This document shows positions 33,440 through 42,229 of a DNA stretch of 64,000 nt, in pieces. The notes below the pieces were generated by a model. It was given only the letters and a program-made list of their open reading frames with translations. It had not been told where the DNA came from and searched no databases. Each line of letters opens with the position of its first letter. Positions within the stretch are counted from its first letter, which is position 1. The DNA is from an uncultured Oscillospiraceae bacterium (lineage in GTDB: Bacteria > Bacillota > Clostridia > Oscillospirales > Oscillospiraceae), in contig CANQSF010000005.1 in the NCBI GenBank assembly GCA_947626345.1, forward strand, positions 1-64,000. The letters run 5' to 3'. The position numbers and the translations under genes were made by a program.

Positions 33440-34012
33440 TCAGACGTGCGTCTCGCCCGTCAGCTTTTTCTCAAATTCCAGCAGACCCTTTTCCCGCTCC
33501 TTGATCCGCCGGGCGGGGATGCCCACGTAGATGCCCCAGGGCTCGGTGGACCGGTTGATGAGGGTCATGGAGCCGAAGGAGCAGCCCTCGCCGATGTGCA
33601 CGCCGGGCATGAAGGAGCAGCCGGTGCCGGTGAGCACGTGCTTTTCCAGCACCACGGGCAGGTTCTTTTCAAACCGGAAGGCCCGGGGGACGGTGGGGTT
33701 GTTGAGGCTGGCGCCGGAAAAGTCGTCGCTGGTGGCGTAAAAGGCGTTGCGGGAGGAGATGCCGCAGAAGTCCCGGATGGTGATGCTGGACTCCCCGGCG
33801 TACAGCTCGCAGTTGGAGCTGATGTGCACGTGGTCGCCGATGGTGATGTCCCCGTTGAGGATGGTGAAGTCGTCGATGAGCACATGGCTGCCCAGGGAGA
33901 TCTGGTCCGGGGTATAGATCCGGCAGGTGCGGCTCACCAGGACCTGTCTGCCCAGGGAGCGGAAGCCGATCTCCGCCAGCTCTTTTCGGGTGTAATAGGG
34001 GTTGAGCTTCAT
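33440..34012 (-). CDS. Hexapeptide-repeat acyltransferase
   Basis: A 190-residue left-handed beta-helix protein, similar to galactoside/maltose O-acetyltransferases. Hexapeptide-type runs (ISLGSHVLIDDFTILNGDITIGDHVHI and later VHIGEGCSFGSMTLI) span most of the protein, ending in WGIYVGIPARRIKERE. It probably transfers an acetyl or other acyl group to a sugar. The downstream ACP-like gene hints at an acyl-ACP donor. Its own promoter (TTGCAT-17-TAGTAT near 34037-34065) lies in the gap after the lipoprotein gene. Confidence 0.82.
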   Translation of the reverse strand: MKLNPYYTRKELAEIGFRSLGRQVLVSRTCRIYTPDQISLGSHVLIDDFTILNGDITIGDHVHISSNCELYAGESSITIRDFCGISSRNAFYATSDDFSGASLNNPTVPRAFRFEKNLPVVLEKHVLTGTGCSFMPGVHIGEGCSFGSMTLINRSTEPWGIYVGIPARRIKEREKGLLEFEKKLTGETHV

Positions 34013-34072
34013 GTCCTTCCGCCTTTCATCGCTATACTAGCACACCGGACTGTCATATGCAACAGTCTTCTG

Positions 34073-34879
34073 TCAGAAATACAGCCCCAGGGAGATGGGG
34101 TATTCGTAATACTCCGCGCCGGCGAGGGCGTAGATCCGGCCGATGGACCGCAGCTGGCCGTCGGGGCCGATCCAGACGCGGCCGGTATCGGCGTTGTCCG
34201 GGGCAACCGTCTGGTCGTACATCTGCTGGTAAAAGTCCCCCATCTGCCCGGCCAGCTGGAAATACAGCTCGGTGTACAGCTTGCCCATCTTCTCGCACTC
34301 CAGGCCGGCCACGTACTCCTCCGTCAGGTCCAGCTGATCCAGCAGCTCCTCGCCGGTCAGGGCCAGGCCGGTGGTCAGGTCCAGGTTGTACACGCCGTAC
34401 AGGATCACGTCGTTCATGGGGGTCCGGTCCACCAGCAGGATGCTCACCACATCCCCGGTGCGGCTGGCCTCATAGTACACGGTGTATTCCGGGTCGGCGG
34501 CGTCCTGAGAGAACTGGGCGGTCACGTCGCCGTTGATGGCCTGCGCGCCGGGGCAGTCCAGGGCGATCCGGGGCAGGACGCCCGGCTCCTCCACGGCGTC
34601 CGTCACGATGTCCTCCAGGGCCAGGGCGGTGAAGTCCGTGTCCGGCGTATCGGGGATGTCGGAGGCGGAGGCCTCCATCGCCGGCCCGGCGTCCGGCGCC
34701 GGGGCAAGGTCCGCGTCAGAGCCGGAGGCGGGCTCCACAGCCGTCTCCTCAGTGGGCTCGATGGCTGGTTCTACGGTGGGCTCCGTCTCGCCGGCGGGGC
34801 TGTCCGCCTCCTGGGCGGGGGCGCAGCCGGCGGCGAGGAGAAAGCATACGGTCAGAAAAAACAGAAGAAAGCGTTTCAT
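34073..34879 (-). CDS. Putative lipoprotein with Glu/Pro-rich linker and DUF3298-like domain
   Basis: A 268-residue lipoprotein. The signal peptide ends with lipobox LAAGC (Cys18). Residues about 22-80 are a low-complexity Glu/Pro/Thr/Ala linker. The folded part (about 85-268) reads PRIALDCPGAQAINGDVTAQFS...TVYYEASRTGDVVSILL and later GVYNLDLTTGLALTGEELL, resembling the RsiV/DUF3298-type extracytoplasmic fold. It overlaps the mutY stop by four bases, so they are co-transcribed, although a functional link is not evident. Confidence 0.75.
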   Translation of the reverse strand: MKRFLLFFLTVCFLLAAGCAPAQEADSPAGETEPTVEPAIEPTEETAVEPASGSDADLAPAPDAGPAMEASASDIPDTPDTDFTALALEDIVTDAVEEPGVLPRIALDCPGAQAINGDVTAQFSQDAADPEYTVYYEASRTGDVVSILLVDRTPMNDVILYGVYNLDLTTGLALTGEELLDQLDLTEEYVAGLECEKMGKLYTELYFQLAGQMGDFYQQMYDQTVAPDNADTGRVWIGPDGQLRSIGRIYALAGAEYYEYPISLGLYF

Positions 34880-35925
34880 GATGAGCTCCTTTCCAACAGA
34901 TCCTTGTAAAACCGGAAGGCGGAGGGGGTGGAATAGCCCTCCTCCCGCTCCCGGGCCGTGGTCCAGGCGAACAGCTCCGGCGCGGCGGCGCACCGGACGC
35001 GCCAGCCGGTCATGTGCCATTCCAGGTGGGTGAAGATGTGCCGGGCGTCCCCGCAGGGGACGGCGGCCTCCGGCTGGCAGCCCCAGGCCCGGGCCAGGGC
35101 CAGGACGGCGTCCTCGTCCAGAGCACCCTCCACGTTGGGAAATTCCCACAGCCCCGCCAGCAGTCCCTTGTCCGGCCGCTTCGCCAGGGCGACGCGGCCC
35201 TCGTGCTCCAGCAGGAACACGGTCCGCGCCTGGATGCGCCGGGGCTTTTTTTCGGGCATTACCGGCCAGTCCGCCTCCCGGCCGGTCCGGTGGGCGGCGC
35301 ACATCCCCGCCAGGGGGCAGACCGGGCAGTCCGGGGTGCCCGGCAGGCAGACGGTCTCCCCCAGCTCCATGAGCGCGGAGGTGAACGCGCCGCATCGGCC
35401 GGGGGGATACTGCTCCCGCAGCGCCTGGCGGCAGGCGGCCTTCACCCGGGGCTCGCCAATGCTGTCCGGGCAGCAGGTGAGCCGGGCGCAGACCCGCAGC
35501 ACGTTCCCGTCCACGGCGGGCTCCGGCAGACCGAAGGCGATGGAGGCGATGGCCCCGGCGGTATAATCCCCCACCCCGGGCAGGGCCCGCAGGGCCGCGA
35601 GGTCGGCGGGAAGGCGTCCGCCGTGCTTTTCCACGATGAGCCGGGCCGCTCTGTGCAGGTTCCGGGCCCGGGAGTAATAGCCCAGCCCCTCCCACAGCTT
35701 CAGCACCTGCTCCTCCGGGGCGGCGGCCAGGTCCTCCACGGTGGGCAGCGCGGCGAGGAACCGCTCGTAATAGCCCCGGGCTGCCTCGATGCGGGTCTGC
35801 TGGAGCATGATCTCTGAGATCCACACCCGGTAGGGGTCGGCGTCCCGCCGCCAGGGCAGGTCCCGGGCGTTGGCGGCGTACCAGGCGAGCAGCGCCTCCA
35901 CCAGGCCCTCCGGCAGCTTATCCAC
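34876..35925 (-). CDS. mutY: A/G-specific adenine DNA glycosylase
   Basis: MutY removes adenine mispaired with 8-oxoguanine. The 349-residue protein has catalytic Glu38 (ISEIMLQQT), the HhH-GPD motif LPGVGDYTAGAIASIAFG with catalytic Asp139 (VDGNV), the [4Fe-4S] loop CX6CX2CX5C at Cys193, Cys200, Cys203 and Cys209, and a C-terminal NUDIX-like 8-oxoG recognition domain (about 230-345, HIFTHLEWHM). Length and domains are normal. It is the first gene of a unit with the lipoprotein. Confidence 0.96.
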   Translation of the reverse strand: MDKLPEGLVEALLAWYAANARDLPWRRDADPYRVWISEIMLQQTRIEAARGYYERFLAALPTVEDLAAAPEEQVLKLWEGLGYYSRARNLHRAARLIVEKHGGRLPADLAALRALPGVGDYTAGAIASIAFGLPEPAVDGNVLRVCARLTCCPDSIGEPRVKAACRQALREQYPPGRCGAFTSALMELGETVCLPGTPDCPVCPLAGMCAAHRTGREADWPVMPEKKPRRIQARTVFLLEHEGRVALAKRPDKGLLAGLWEFPNVEGALDEDAVLALARAWGCQPEAAVPCGDARHIFTHLEWHMTGWRVRCAAAPELFAWTTAREREEGYSTPSAFRFYKDLLERSSS

Positions 35926-36026
35926 GTCTCCCGCCCCCTTTTGCTACAGCAATTGTTCTGCGGCTATTAAAGCACACCTGCCCGTCCCGGTCAAGGGCCG
36001 GTCCGCCCTGACAGGGGCGGGAATGA

Positions 36027-36623
<597 letters not shown>

Positions 36624-36699
36624 CGGAAGGACGGCTGTCCGCCGGAAAAGTTCCCGCCCGGGCCGGGCGGGGGATCATATAATGAAAAGGAGAGGGAAC

Positions 36700-37665
36700 A
36701 TGAGCAGGGAGATCTGCGTTTACATGGACGAACTGGAGCCCCATCATCTGGACAAGATCGCCGCCGTCGCGGCCGCCGGTGGCATGACCGCCCGGTTCTT
36801 CCGGACGGGGGAGGAGGACGCGGCCCGTGCCTGCGCCCGGGGCGCGGAGGTGCTCTACTCCATGTCCCGCAAGCCGCTGGCCTGGGCGGAGGATTTGAAG
36901 TGGTACTGCAGCGCCAGCGCGGGGGTGGACGATCTGAGCGCCCGGCCGGAGATGGTGCCCGCGGGGTGCGTGGTGACCAACTCCAACGTCTACGGCCTGA
37001 CCATTGCCGAGCACACGGTGATGGTGGCGCTGATGCTGCTGCGGCGGATGCCGGCGTATGAGGCCCGGGTGCGGGAGAAGCGCTGGCAGGGGGGCCTGCC
37101 CATCCGGTCCATCCACGGGCTGGAGGCGGTGATGGTGGGCACGGGCCAGATCGGCCGGTGCATCGCCGACCGGTTCCACGCCCTGGGAGCGGCGAAGGTC
37201 ACCGGCGTGAACCGGTCCGGCCGGAGCGTGGAGGCTTTTGACGAGATCGTGCCCGTGGACCGGATCGACCAGGTCCTGCCCGGGGCGGAAATGGTGATCC
37301 TGGCGGTGCCCGGCACGGACCGGACCGTCCGGCTCCTCAGCCGGGAGCGGATCGCCCTTCTCCGGCGCGACGCGCTGGTGATCAACGTGGGCCGGGGCAC
37401 CGCCATCGACCAGACGGCCCTGACGGAGGCGCTGAACGATGGGCGGATCGCCGGGGCGGCCCTGGACGTGGCCGTGCCGGAGCCACTGCCGGCGGACGAT
37501 CCGCTGTGGACGGCGAAGAACCTGATCCTCACACCCCATGTGTCCGGCAACTTCACCCTGGCCTACACCCGGGACCGGAACGTGGAGAGCTTCTGCGGCG
37601 ACCTGGAAAATTACATCGCCGGCCGGCCGCTGGCCCATCGGGTGGACCTGGCCCGGGGCTACTGA
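36700..37665 (+). CDS. D-2-hydroxyacid dehydrogenase family protein
   Basis: A 321-residue NAD(P)-dependent 2-hydroxyacid dehydrogenase. The Rossmann motif is VGTGQIGRCIADRF. The catalytic Arg is expected in NVGRGTAIDQ, the Glu in the region around DVAVPEPLP, and the His in LTPHVSGN. The NSNVYGLTIAEHTVMVALML stretch is typical. AAGGAGAGG precedes the ATG at 36700. TATAAT at about 36677-36682 may provide a promoter of its own. It reduces an alpha-keto acid or the reverse; substrate unknown. Confidence 0.92.
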   Translation: MSREICVYMDELEPHHLDKIAAVAAAGGMTARFFRTGEEDAARACARGAEVLYSMSRKPLAWAEDLKWYCSASAGVDDLSARPEMVPAGCVVTNSNVYGLTIAEHTVMVALMLLRRMPAYEARVREKRWQGGLPIRSIHGLEAVMVGTGQIGRCIADRFHALGAAKVTGVNRSGRSVEAFDEIVPVDRIDQVLPGAEMVILAVPGTDRTVRLLSRERIALLRRDALVINVGRGTAIDQTALTEALNDGRIAGAALDVAVPEPLPADDPLWTAKNLILTPHVSGNFTLAYTRDRNVESFCGDLENYIAGRPLAHRVDLARGY

Positions 37666-37675
37666 GCGGAAAGGA

Positions 37676-37705
37676 CCGCCCGGGGCAGACGTCTGCTCCG
37701 GGCGG
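37676..37705 (+). terminator. Terminator after hydroxyacid dehydrogenase
   Basis: Two 15-base arms (CCGCCCGGGGCAGAC and an inverted copy with one mismatch) with no loop bases between them. No T run follows. Confidence 0.6.
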
Positions 37706-37758
37706 CCGCTGTGTCTGCCGCCGTCCCGGCGTCATATACTGGCCCGGGGGAGTGAAAG

Positions 37759-38019
37759 ATGCAGGAGCAGAGACCCTCGTCCGACCGGGAGGAGACGCCG
37801 GGCCGCCGGTCCATGCGGCGGCTGCGGCTGTATAACGGCATGGCGGTGCTGTTCACGGCCATGGGGGCCATGGGCGCGCTGGCGGTACTGGAGGCGGTGC
37901 TTCCGGCGGAGCGGGGCACGCTCATCGGCGATGCCTTCGAGGCGTTCAAGCTCATCGCCGTGACGGTGCTGGGCTATGTGTTCGGTGCCGACCGGACCGG
38001 GACCGGCGGCGAGGGATAA
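37759..38019 (+). CDS. Small membrane protein, unknown function
   Basis: An 86-residue protein with a charged N-terminus (about 25 residues) and two hydrophobic helices (YNGMAVLFTAMGAMGALAVL and FKLIAVTVLGYVFGA). It resembles small 2TM proteins seen in Firmicutes and has no recognised function. The ribosome site is GGGGGAG. Confidence 0.6.
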   Translation: MQEQRPSSDREETPGRRSMRRLRLYNGMAVLFTAMGAMGALAVLEAVLPAERGTLIGDAFEAFKLIAVTVLGYVFGADRTGTGGEG

Positions 38020-38025
38020 AAAAAG

Positions 38026-38644
38026 AAGCGGCGCCTTTGGGAGCCGGTCCTTTTGAGCTTGTCTTTTATAGGTAGGAGAATGATCTCATTACAACAGTAT
38101 TTGCTTGACCCCTGTGGGACCGCGAGCATCCCGTATTGGAAGTATAAAAGCATCGCTGTGCCTCAAAATATGATGATCGTCCATCAAAGAGAGTTGACGG
38201 ACGAGTTGCTCCTGGATCACAGGGATGAACCATACTTTCGGCTGTATCACGATTTGAAAAATGTCAGGCAGATGACGGTGCAGGAGGCGAAGTTCGCAAC
38301 GGTCTCGGGAAAGATCCGTGATCCGTCCGCGGAACGCCTATACCGGAAATGCGGCTTCGTCGGAACGGATATCTGGCATATCCTCACCCCAAAAGACTAA
38401 AAGGAAAGCGGCGCCTTTGCAAAGGCGCCGCTTTTGGCTGTCAGAGAATGTCTAAAAGGGAGCGAAGGCCGGTCAGGCCGAGCCGCGCGGCGGGCCGCGC
38501 GTCAATCCAAAAGCCGCAGTACGTCAGGCTTTTGGATTATGCCGGCGGGATTCATTTCCGCCGAGCAGATCATATCGAGCGGTCAAAAAACTCGTTTTTT
38601 GACAAGCTCAAGCGGCGCCTTTGCAAAGGCGCCGCTTTTGGCTG
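38026..38644. repeat. Repeated hairpin array flanking GNAT remnant
   Basis: A 35-bp block whose core is AAGCGGCGCCTTT-GC-AAAGGCGCCGCTT and which ends TTTTGGCTG occurs in full at 38406-38440 and 38610-38644, and in part (14 bp) at 38026-38039. Between the full copies are a perfect 12-bp stem AATCCAAAAGCC (38504-38515) with its inverted copy at 38527-38538, a GGCGG/CCGCC stem near 38542-38562, and TCAAAAAAC-TC-GTTTTTTGA (38583-38602). The block after 38610 can also terminate the zinc-ribbon gene on the minus strand. Confidence 0.75.
38080..38400 (+). pseudogene. Internally deleted GNAT acetyltransferase remnant
   Basis: The N-terminal half (MISLQQYLLDPCGTASIPYWK ... DEPYFRLYHDL) and the extreme C-terminus (VSGKIRDPSAERLYRKCGF, then VWHIL-like DIWHILTPKD) match the two ends of a clostridial GNAT acetyltransferase. 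The central acetyl-CoA-binding region is missing; a short unrelated join (VRQMTVQEAKFAT) replaces it. The frame is still open, 106 codons, but the product could not fold as a GNAT enzyme. A copy of the hairpin repeat found on its far side starts just upstream at 38026. Confidence 0.7.
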
Positions 38645-38647
38645 CGA

Positions 38648-39073
38648 TCATTCCTCTTTGGGGGTCTCCTCTTCCGTGTCGAACTCCAGCGTCTCGCCGC
38701 AGGCGGGGCACTGGATGGAGCCGCCGGCCAGGACGCTCTCCTCGAAGGTGACGGTCTCGCCGCAATTGGGGCACTGGCACTCGTAAAACACGGTCTCGCC
38801 GTCCCAGGGCTCGCCCTCGTCGTCCTCGTCCTCGCCGTCATCCTCCTCTTCGTCGCCGAACAGGAGCTCCTCCACGTCCTCCAGGTCGTCGCTGACGGCG
38901 TCCAGTCCCTCGCCCAGCTCGGCGAGCGCGCCGTTCAGATCCTCCTGGTCCAGGGCCAGATCCTCCAGGATGTCCACGATGGTGGTCAGCAGCTTTCCCT
39001 CCTTGGTGGCGGGATCGGTGCCGTAGCCCTCGGCCAGGCCCCGCAGATACGCGACTTTTTCGGCAGTGGTCAT
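38648..39073 (-). CDS. CD1247-type zinc-ribbon protein
   Basis: A 141-residue protein with a conserved helical N-terminal domain (TTAEKVAYLRGLAEGYGTD...KLLTTIVDILEDLA), an acidic linker (EEEDDGEDEDDEGE) and a C-terminal zinc ribbon with two CxxC pairs (CPNCGETV and CPACGETL). Proteins with this domain order are widespread in Clostridia and have no settled function. It lies 21 bases after efp on the same transcript. Confidence 0.85.
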   Translation of the reverse strand: MTTAEKVAYLRGLAEGYGTDPATKEGKLLTTIVDILEDLALDQEDLNGALAELGEGLDAVSDDLEDVEELLFGDEEEDDGEDEDDEGEPWDGETVFYECQCPNCGETVTFEESVLAGGSIQCPACGETLEFDTEEETPKEE

Positions 39074-39094
39074 AGCGCCGCTCTCCCTGTGGGA

Positions 39095-39658
39095 TCAGCC
39101 CTTGGCCCGGCCCAGATACTCGCCGGTGCGGGTGTCGATCTCGATGCGCTCGCCCGGCTCGATGAACAGGGGGACCTTGATCTCCGCGCCGGTCTCCAGG
39201 GTGGCGGGCTTGGTGGCGTTGGTGGCGGTGTTGCCGGCAAAGCCGGGGTCGGTCTCGGTGATGGTCAGGGTCACGAAGTTGGGCGCGTCCACGGCGAACA
39301 CCACGCCCTTGTAGGAGCTGATGGTGCAGACCTCGTTCTCCTTGACGAAGCGGAAGCCGTCGGACAGCTTCGACTTGTCGATGGGGATCAGCTCATAGGT
39401 CTCGCCGTCCATGAAGTAGTAGATGTCGCCGTCGGCGTAGCTGTACTCCATGTTCTTGCGCTCCACGTAGGCGCTCTCGAACTTGGCGGTGGGGTTGAAG
39501 GAGGTCTCCACCACGGCGCCGGTGATGACGTTCTTCATCTTGGTGCGCACGAAGGGGGAGCCCTTGCCGGGCTTGACGTGCTGGAATTCGATGACCTGCA
39601 TGACCTGACCGTCCATCTCGAAGGTCACGCCGTTGCGGAATTCGCCTGCTGAAATCAT
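39095..39658 (-). CDS. efp: Elongation factor P
   Basis: EF-P helps ribosomes through polyproline stretches. At 187 residues it has the KOW-like domain I and two OB-type domains. The tip loop reads [14 protein letters not shown], with the modifiable residue at Lys32. [18 protein letters not shown] and the C-terminal [19 protein letters not shown] are typical. CGGAGG precedes the ATG. It has its own promoter in the gap behind the peptidase gene. Confidence 0.97.
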   Translation of the reverse strand: MISAGEFRNGVTFEMDGQVMQVIEFQHVKPGKGSPFVRTKMKNVITGAVVETSFNPTAKFESAYVERKNMEYSYADGDIYYFMDGETYELIPIDKSKLSDGFRFVKENEVCTISSYKGVVFAVDAPNFVTLTITETDPGFAGNTATNATKPATLETGAEIKVPLFIEPGERIEIDTRTGEYLGRAKG

Positions 39659-39699
39659 ATAACTATCCTCCGTATGAGTGGTTTGTGTGTTAACGATTC

Positions 39700-39728
39700 A
39701 TTCTACTATAGATTTTTCGCTTTGACAA
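39700..39728 (-). promoter_or_regulatory. efp promoter
   Basis: Minus strand TTGTCA (39723-39728), 17 bases, TAGAAT (39700-39705). Confidence 0.75.
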
Positions 39729-39735
39729 CCCTCTT

Positions 39736-40797
39736 TTACAGGATTATCAGCTCCTTGGGGGCCTTCGTCAGGTTTTCCGCGCCGCCGTCGTGGAGCCAGA
39801 GCATGTCCTCGATGCGCACGCCGAACCGCCCGGGCAGGTAGATGCCCGGCTCCGCGGAGATGACCGCGCCCTCGGGCAGAGGGCCCTCGTTGCCCGGCCG
39901 TGCGCCGGGGTCCTCGTGGATCTCCAGACCCAGGCTGTGGCCGAAGCCGTGGCCGAAATACGCCCCGTAGCCCGCGTCGGCGATGACCTTCCGGCCCGCC
40001 TCGTGCACGTCCTTCCCGGGCACGCCGGGGGCGGCGGCGGCGATGCCCGCCAGCTGGGCCTGCAGCACCGTGTCATAGACCCGGCGCATCTCGTCGGTGA
40101 CGTGGCCCACCGCCACGGTGCGGGTCATGTCGGAGCAGTAGCCGTGGTAGAGGGTGCCGAAGTCCATGGTGATGAAATCCCCGTCCTTCACCACGTTGTC
40201 CCCGGGCACGCCGTGGGGCATGCTGCTCTTGGCGCCGGTGACCACGATGGGGTCGAAGGAGTTGCCCTCGCCGCCGAATTTATACATCCGGTAGACCAGC
40301 TCCGCGGCGATCTGCTGCTCTGTCATGCCGGGCTTGATGATGCCCAGCACCTCGTCCAGGGCCTTCTCCGCGATGCGCTGGGCGGCCACGATGGCGTCCA
40401 CCTCGTCCCGGTCCTTGCAGGCGCGCAGGCCGGCCACGATGTTCCCGTCCTCCTCCAGGGGAACGCCCAGGGCCTTTTCCAGCCAGGCCCACTGGGCGTG
40501 GCTGAGCCGGGAGGGGGACGCGGCGGCCCGGGTCAGACCCTGACTGGCGGCCAGCTCGCCCAGCATGGCGCTGAGGGAGTGGCCGGTGGAGGTGCACAGC
40601 ACCTCCATGTCCCGGATGGCGGCGGTGGCCGCCTCCACATAGCGGGAGTCGGTGATCACCCAGGCGCCGTCATGGGTGATGACGGCGGCGCCGTCGTCGA
40701 TGTGAAAGCCCGTGGCGTAGCGGATGCTGACCGCATCGGTCATCACCAGCGCCTGATGGGAGCCCAGGGCCTCGCGGATGTTGGATACGTGTGACAT
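39736..40797 (-). CDS. Xaa-Pro aminopeptidase/dipeptidase (M24 family)
   Basis: A 353-residue two-domain peptidase that cleaves X-Pro bonds. The N-terminal creatinase-like domain is about residues 1-125. The C-terminal pita-bread domain supplies the two-metal site: MDFGTLYHGYCSDMTRTV (two Asp), GHGFGHSLGLEIHEDPG (His), ISAEPGIYL (Glu) and VRIEDML (Glu). It is next to efp, a pairing common in Firmicutes. GGAGAACATCC precedes the ATG. Confidence 0.93.
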   Translation of the reverse strand: MSHVSNIREALGSHQALVMTDAVSIRYATGFHIDDGAAVITHDGAWVITDSRYVEAATAAIRDMEVLCTSTGHSLSAMLGELAASQGLTRAAASPSRLSHAQWAWLEKALGVPLEEDGNIVAGLRACKDRDEVDAIVAAQRIAEKALDEVLGIIKPGMTEQQIAAELVYRMYKFGGEGNSFDPIVVTGAKSSMPHGVPGDNVVKDGDFITMDFGTLYHGYCSDMTRTVAVGHVTDEMRRVYDTVLQAQLAGIAAAAPGVPGKDVHEAGRKVIADAGYGAYFGHGFGHSLGLEIHEDPGARPGNEGPLPEGAVISAEPGIYLPGRFGVRIEDMLWLHDGGAENLTKAPKELIIL

Positions 40798-40855
40798 GGA
40801 TGTTCTCCTTTTATGTTGAAAGATATTGAAAACGAATGGTACAGGGCGGCCGCGC

Positions 40856-42229
40856 TCACTCGGTCCAGGGGCCGGACCAGTCCACCCCGTCGAACAGGGC
40901 CGGCTGGCCGCCGATGGTGAAGAACACCCGGTCCACCTGGTCCAGGGCGGTGAGGGAGGCGGTCATGGACCGGACCGCGATGGCCCGGTGCTCCGCCGGG
41001 AGGGAGGCGAAGAAGCTCTCCGACAGGTCCACCGTGCAGGAGGAGCCCCGGGCGGTGACGCTGCCCACGGTGCCGCTGCCGGAGAACAGGGCCGGATATC
41101 CCGGCTCCGCCGCGGTGAGCAGCGCCGCCAGCACCGCCTCCGGCACGGAGTCGTGCTCGCCCACGCTCACCCGCCAGGGCAGAGGCTCCACCGCCTCCAG
41201 GCCCGGCAGGGGCAGATACAGGTCCACGTCCAGCTCCCCCTGGTCCTCCGCCGACGGGGCGATGGCCTCCTCGTACCGGAGCAGGGGCTCCGCCAGGGAG
41301 CGGTAGACGTACCGGTCCACGCTCTGGCCCTCCACCAGGATCCGGACGCTGTCCACCTGGGGAAGGGCGGTGAGGGAGTCGGCGATGGAGCACAGGGCCA
41401 GCCGCTCTCCCGCGGCGGTATCGGGACGGCCGGTGATGAACGCCTCGGACAGGTCCACCGTGCACACGCCCTCATCCGTCTGGCAGGAGAGCAGCCGGGT
41501 CCCCGCCGGGATGGCGCTGCGCAGCTCCCCGCTGTTGGGCCCCCGCAGCAGCTCCTCCATCACGTACCGGTCCGCGGCCACGTCCTCGTCCAGGGTCAGG
41601 CTGTGGTACTCGCTGACCAGGTACCGGCCCTCGCCGTCGGCAAAATACAGCCGCAGCTGCCGCACATAGGGGTCGGTGTCCGACGCCAGCAGCAGCGCGT
41701 CCTCCGGCACCAGGCCGGAGAAGAGGGTCTGCCCGCCCGCCGTCACGGTGACGGCGTCCGCCCCGTCCAGCTGGCACAGGGTCAGGGCCAGGGCCAGAGC
41801 GGCGGCGGAGCGGTCCATCCCGTCCGCGTCCAGGAAGCTCTCGCTCAGACGCACGGTCACGATGCCCCGCTCCAGGGACCAGTCCTCCACGGTCACCCCC
41901 GCTGGCAGGGCGCAGCGCAGGTCCTCCGTCTGGCTGGGGGAGGCGAACAGATCGATGGCCGCGGCCAGCTCGTCCGTGACGCCCTCCGGCGGGAGAAGAT
42001 GCTCCCAGCCGGTGAGGGAGCCGTCCGGGTCCGCCCGCTCCGTCGCGCCGGGGTCCACCGGCGTGAGCCGGCAGATGGCCAGCGAGCCCTCCGCCGCGCC
42101 GTCCTCGGGCTGTTCCCAGGGAAGGTCAAAGGGCAGCTCGAAGGGCAGCTGCAGGGAGGCGGGATCGAAGGCGCAGCCGCTCAGCAGCAGCGCCAGCACC
42201 AGCGCCAGGGCGAAAAGCCGCGCTCTCAT
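40856..42229 (-). CDS. GerMN-domain lipoprotein
   Basis: A 457-residue lipoprotein with lipobox LLSGC (Cys18). Three GerMN-like units can be seen, each centred on a (V)DLSE-type strand: VRLSESFLDADG (about 125-140), CTVDLSEAFITG (about 240-255) and CTVDLSESFFAS (about 395-410). GerMN domains occur in GerM and in LpqB. It overlaps the sensor kinase stop by four bases and is therefore part of a regulator-kinase-lipoprotein transcript, as in the actinobacterial MtrA-MtrB-LpqB unit. Confidence 0.87.
   Translation of the reverse strand: MRARLFALALVLALLLSGCAFDPASLQLPFELPFDLPWEQPEDGAAEGSLAICRLTPVDPGATERADPDGSLTGWEHLLPPEGVTDELAAAIDLFASPSQTEDLRCALPAGVTVEDWSLERGIVTVRLSESFLDADGMDRSAAALALALTLCQLDGADAVTVTAGGQTLFSGLVPEDALLLASDTDPYVRQLRLYFADGEGRYLVSEYHSLTLDEDVAADRYVMEELLRGPNSGELRSAIPAGTRLLSCQTDEGVCTVDLSEAFITGRPDTAAGERLALCSIADSLTALPQVDSVRILVEGQSVDRYVYRSLAEPLLRYEEAIAPSAEDQGELDVDLYLPLPGLEAVEPLPWRVSVGEHDSVPEAVLAALLTAAEPGYPALFSGSGTVGSVTARGSSCTVDLSESFFASLPAEHRAIAVRSMTASLTALDQVDRVFFTIGGQPALFDGVDWSGPWTE

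Noticed and set aside
33440-34879. Long plus-strand frame opposite the acyltransferase and lipoprotein genes
   Set aside because: Codon composition and lack of any motif mark it as a shadow; the minus-strand genes have hexapeptide repeats and a lipobox.
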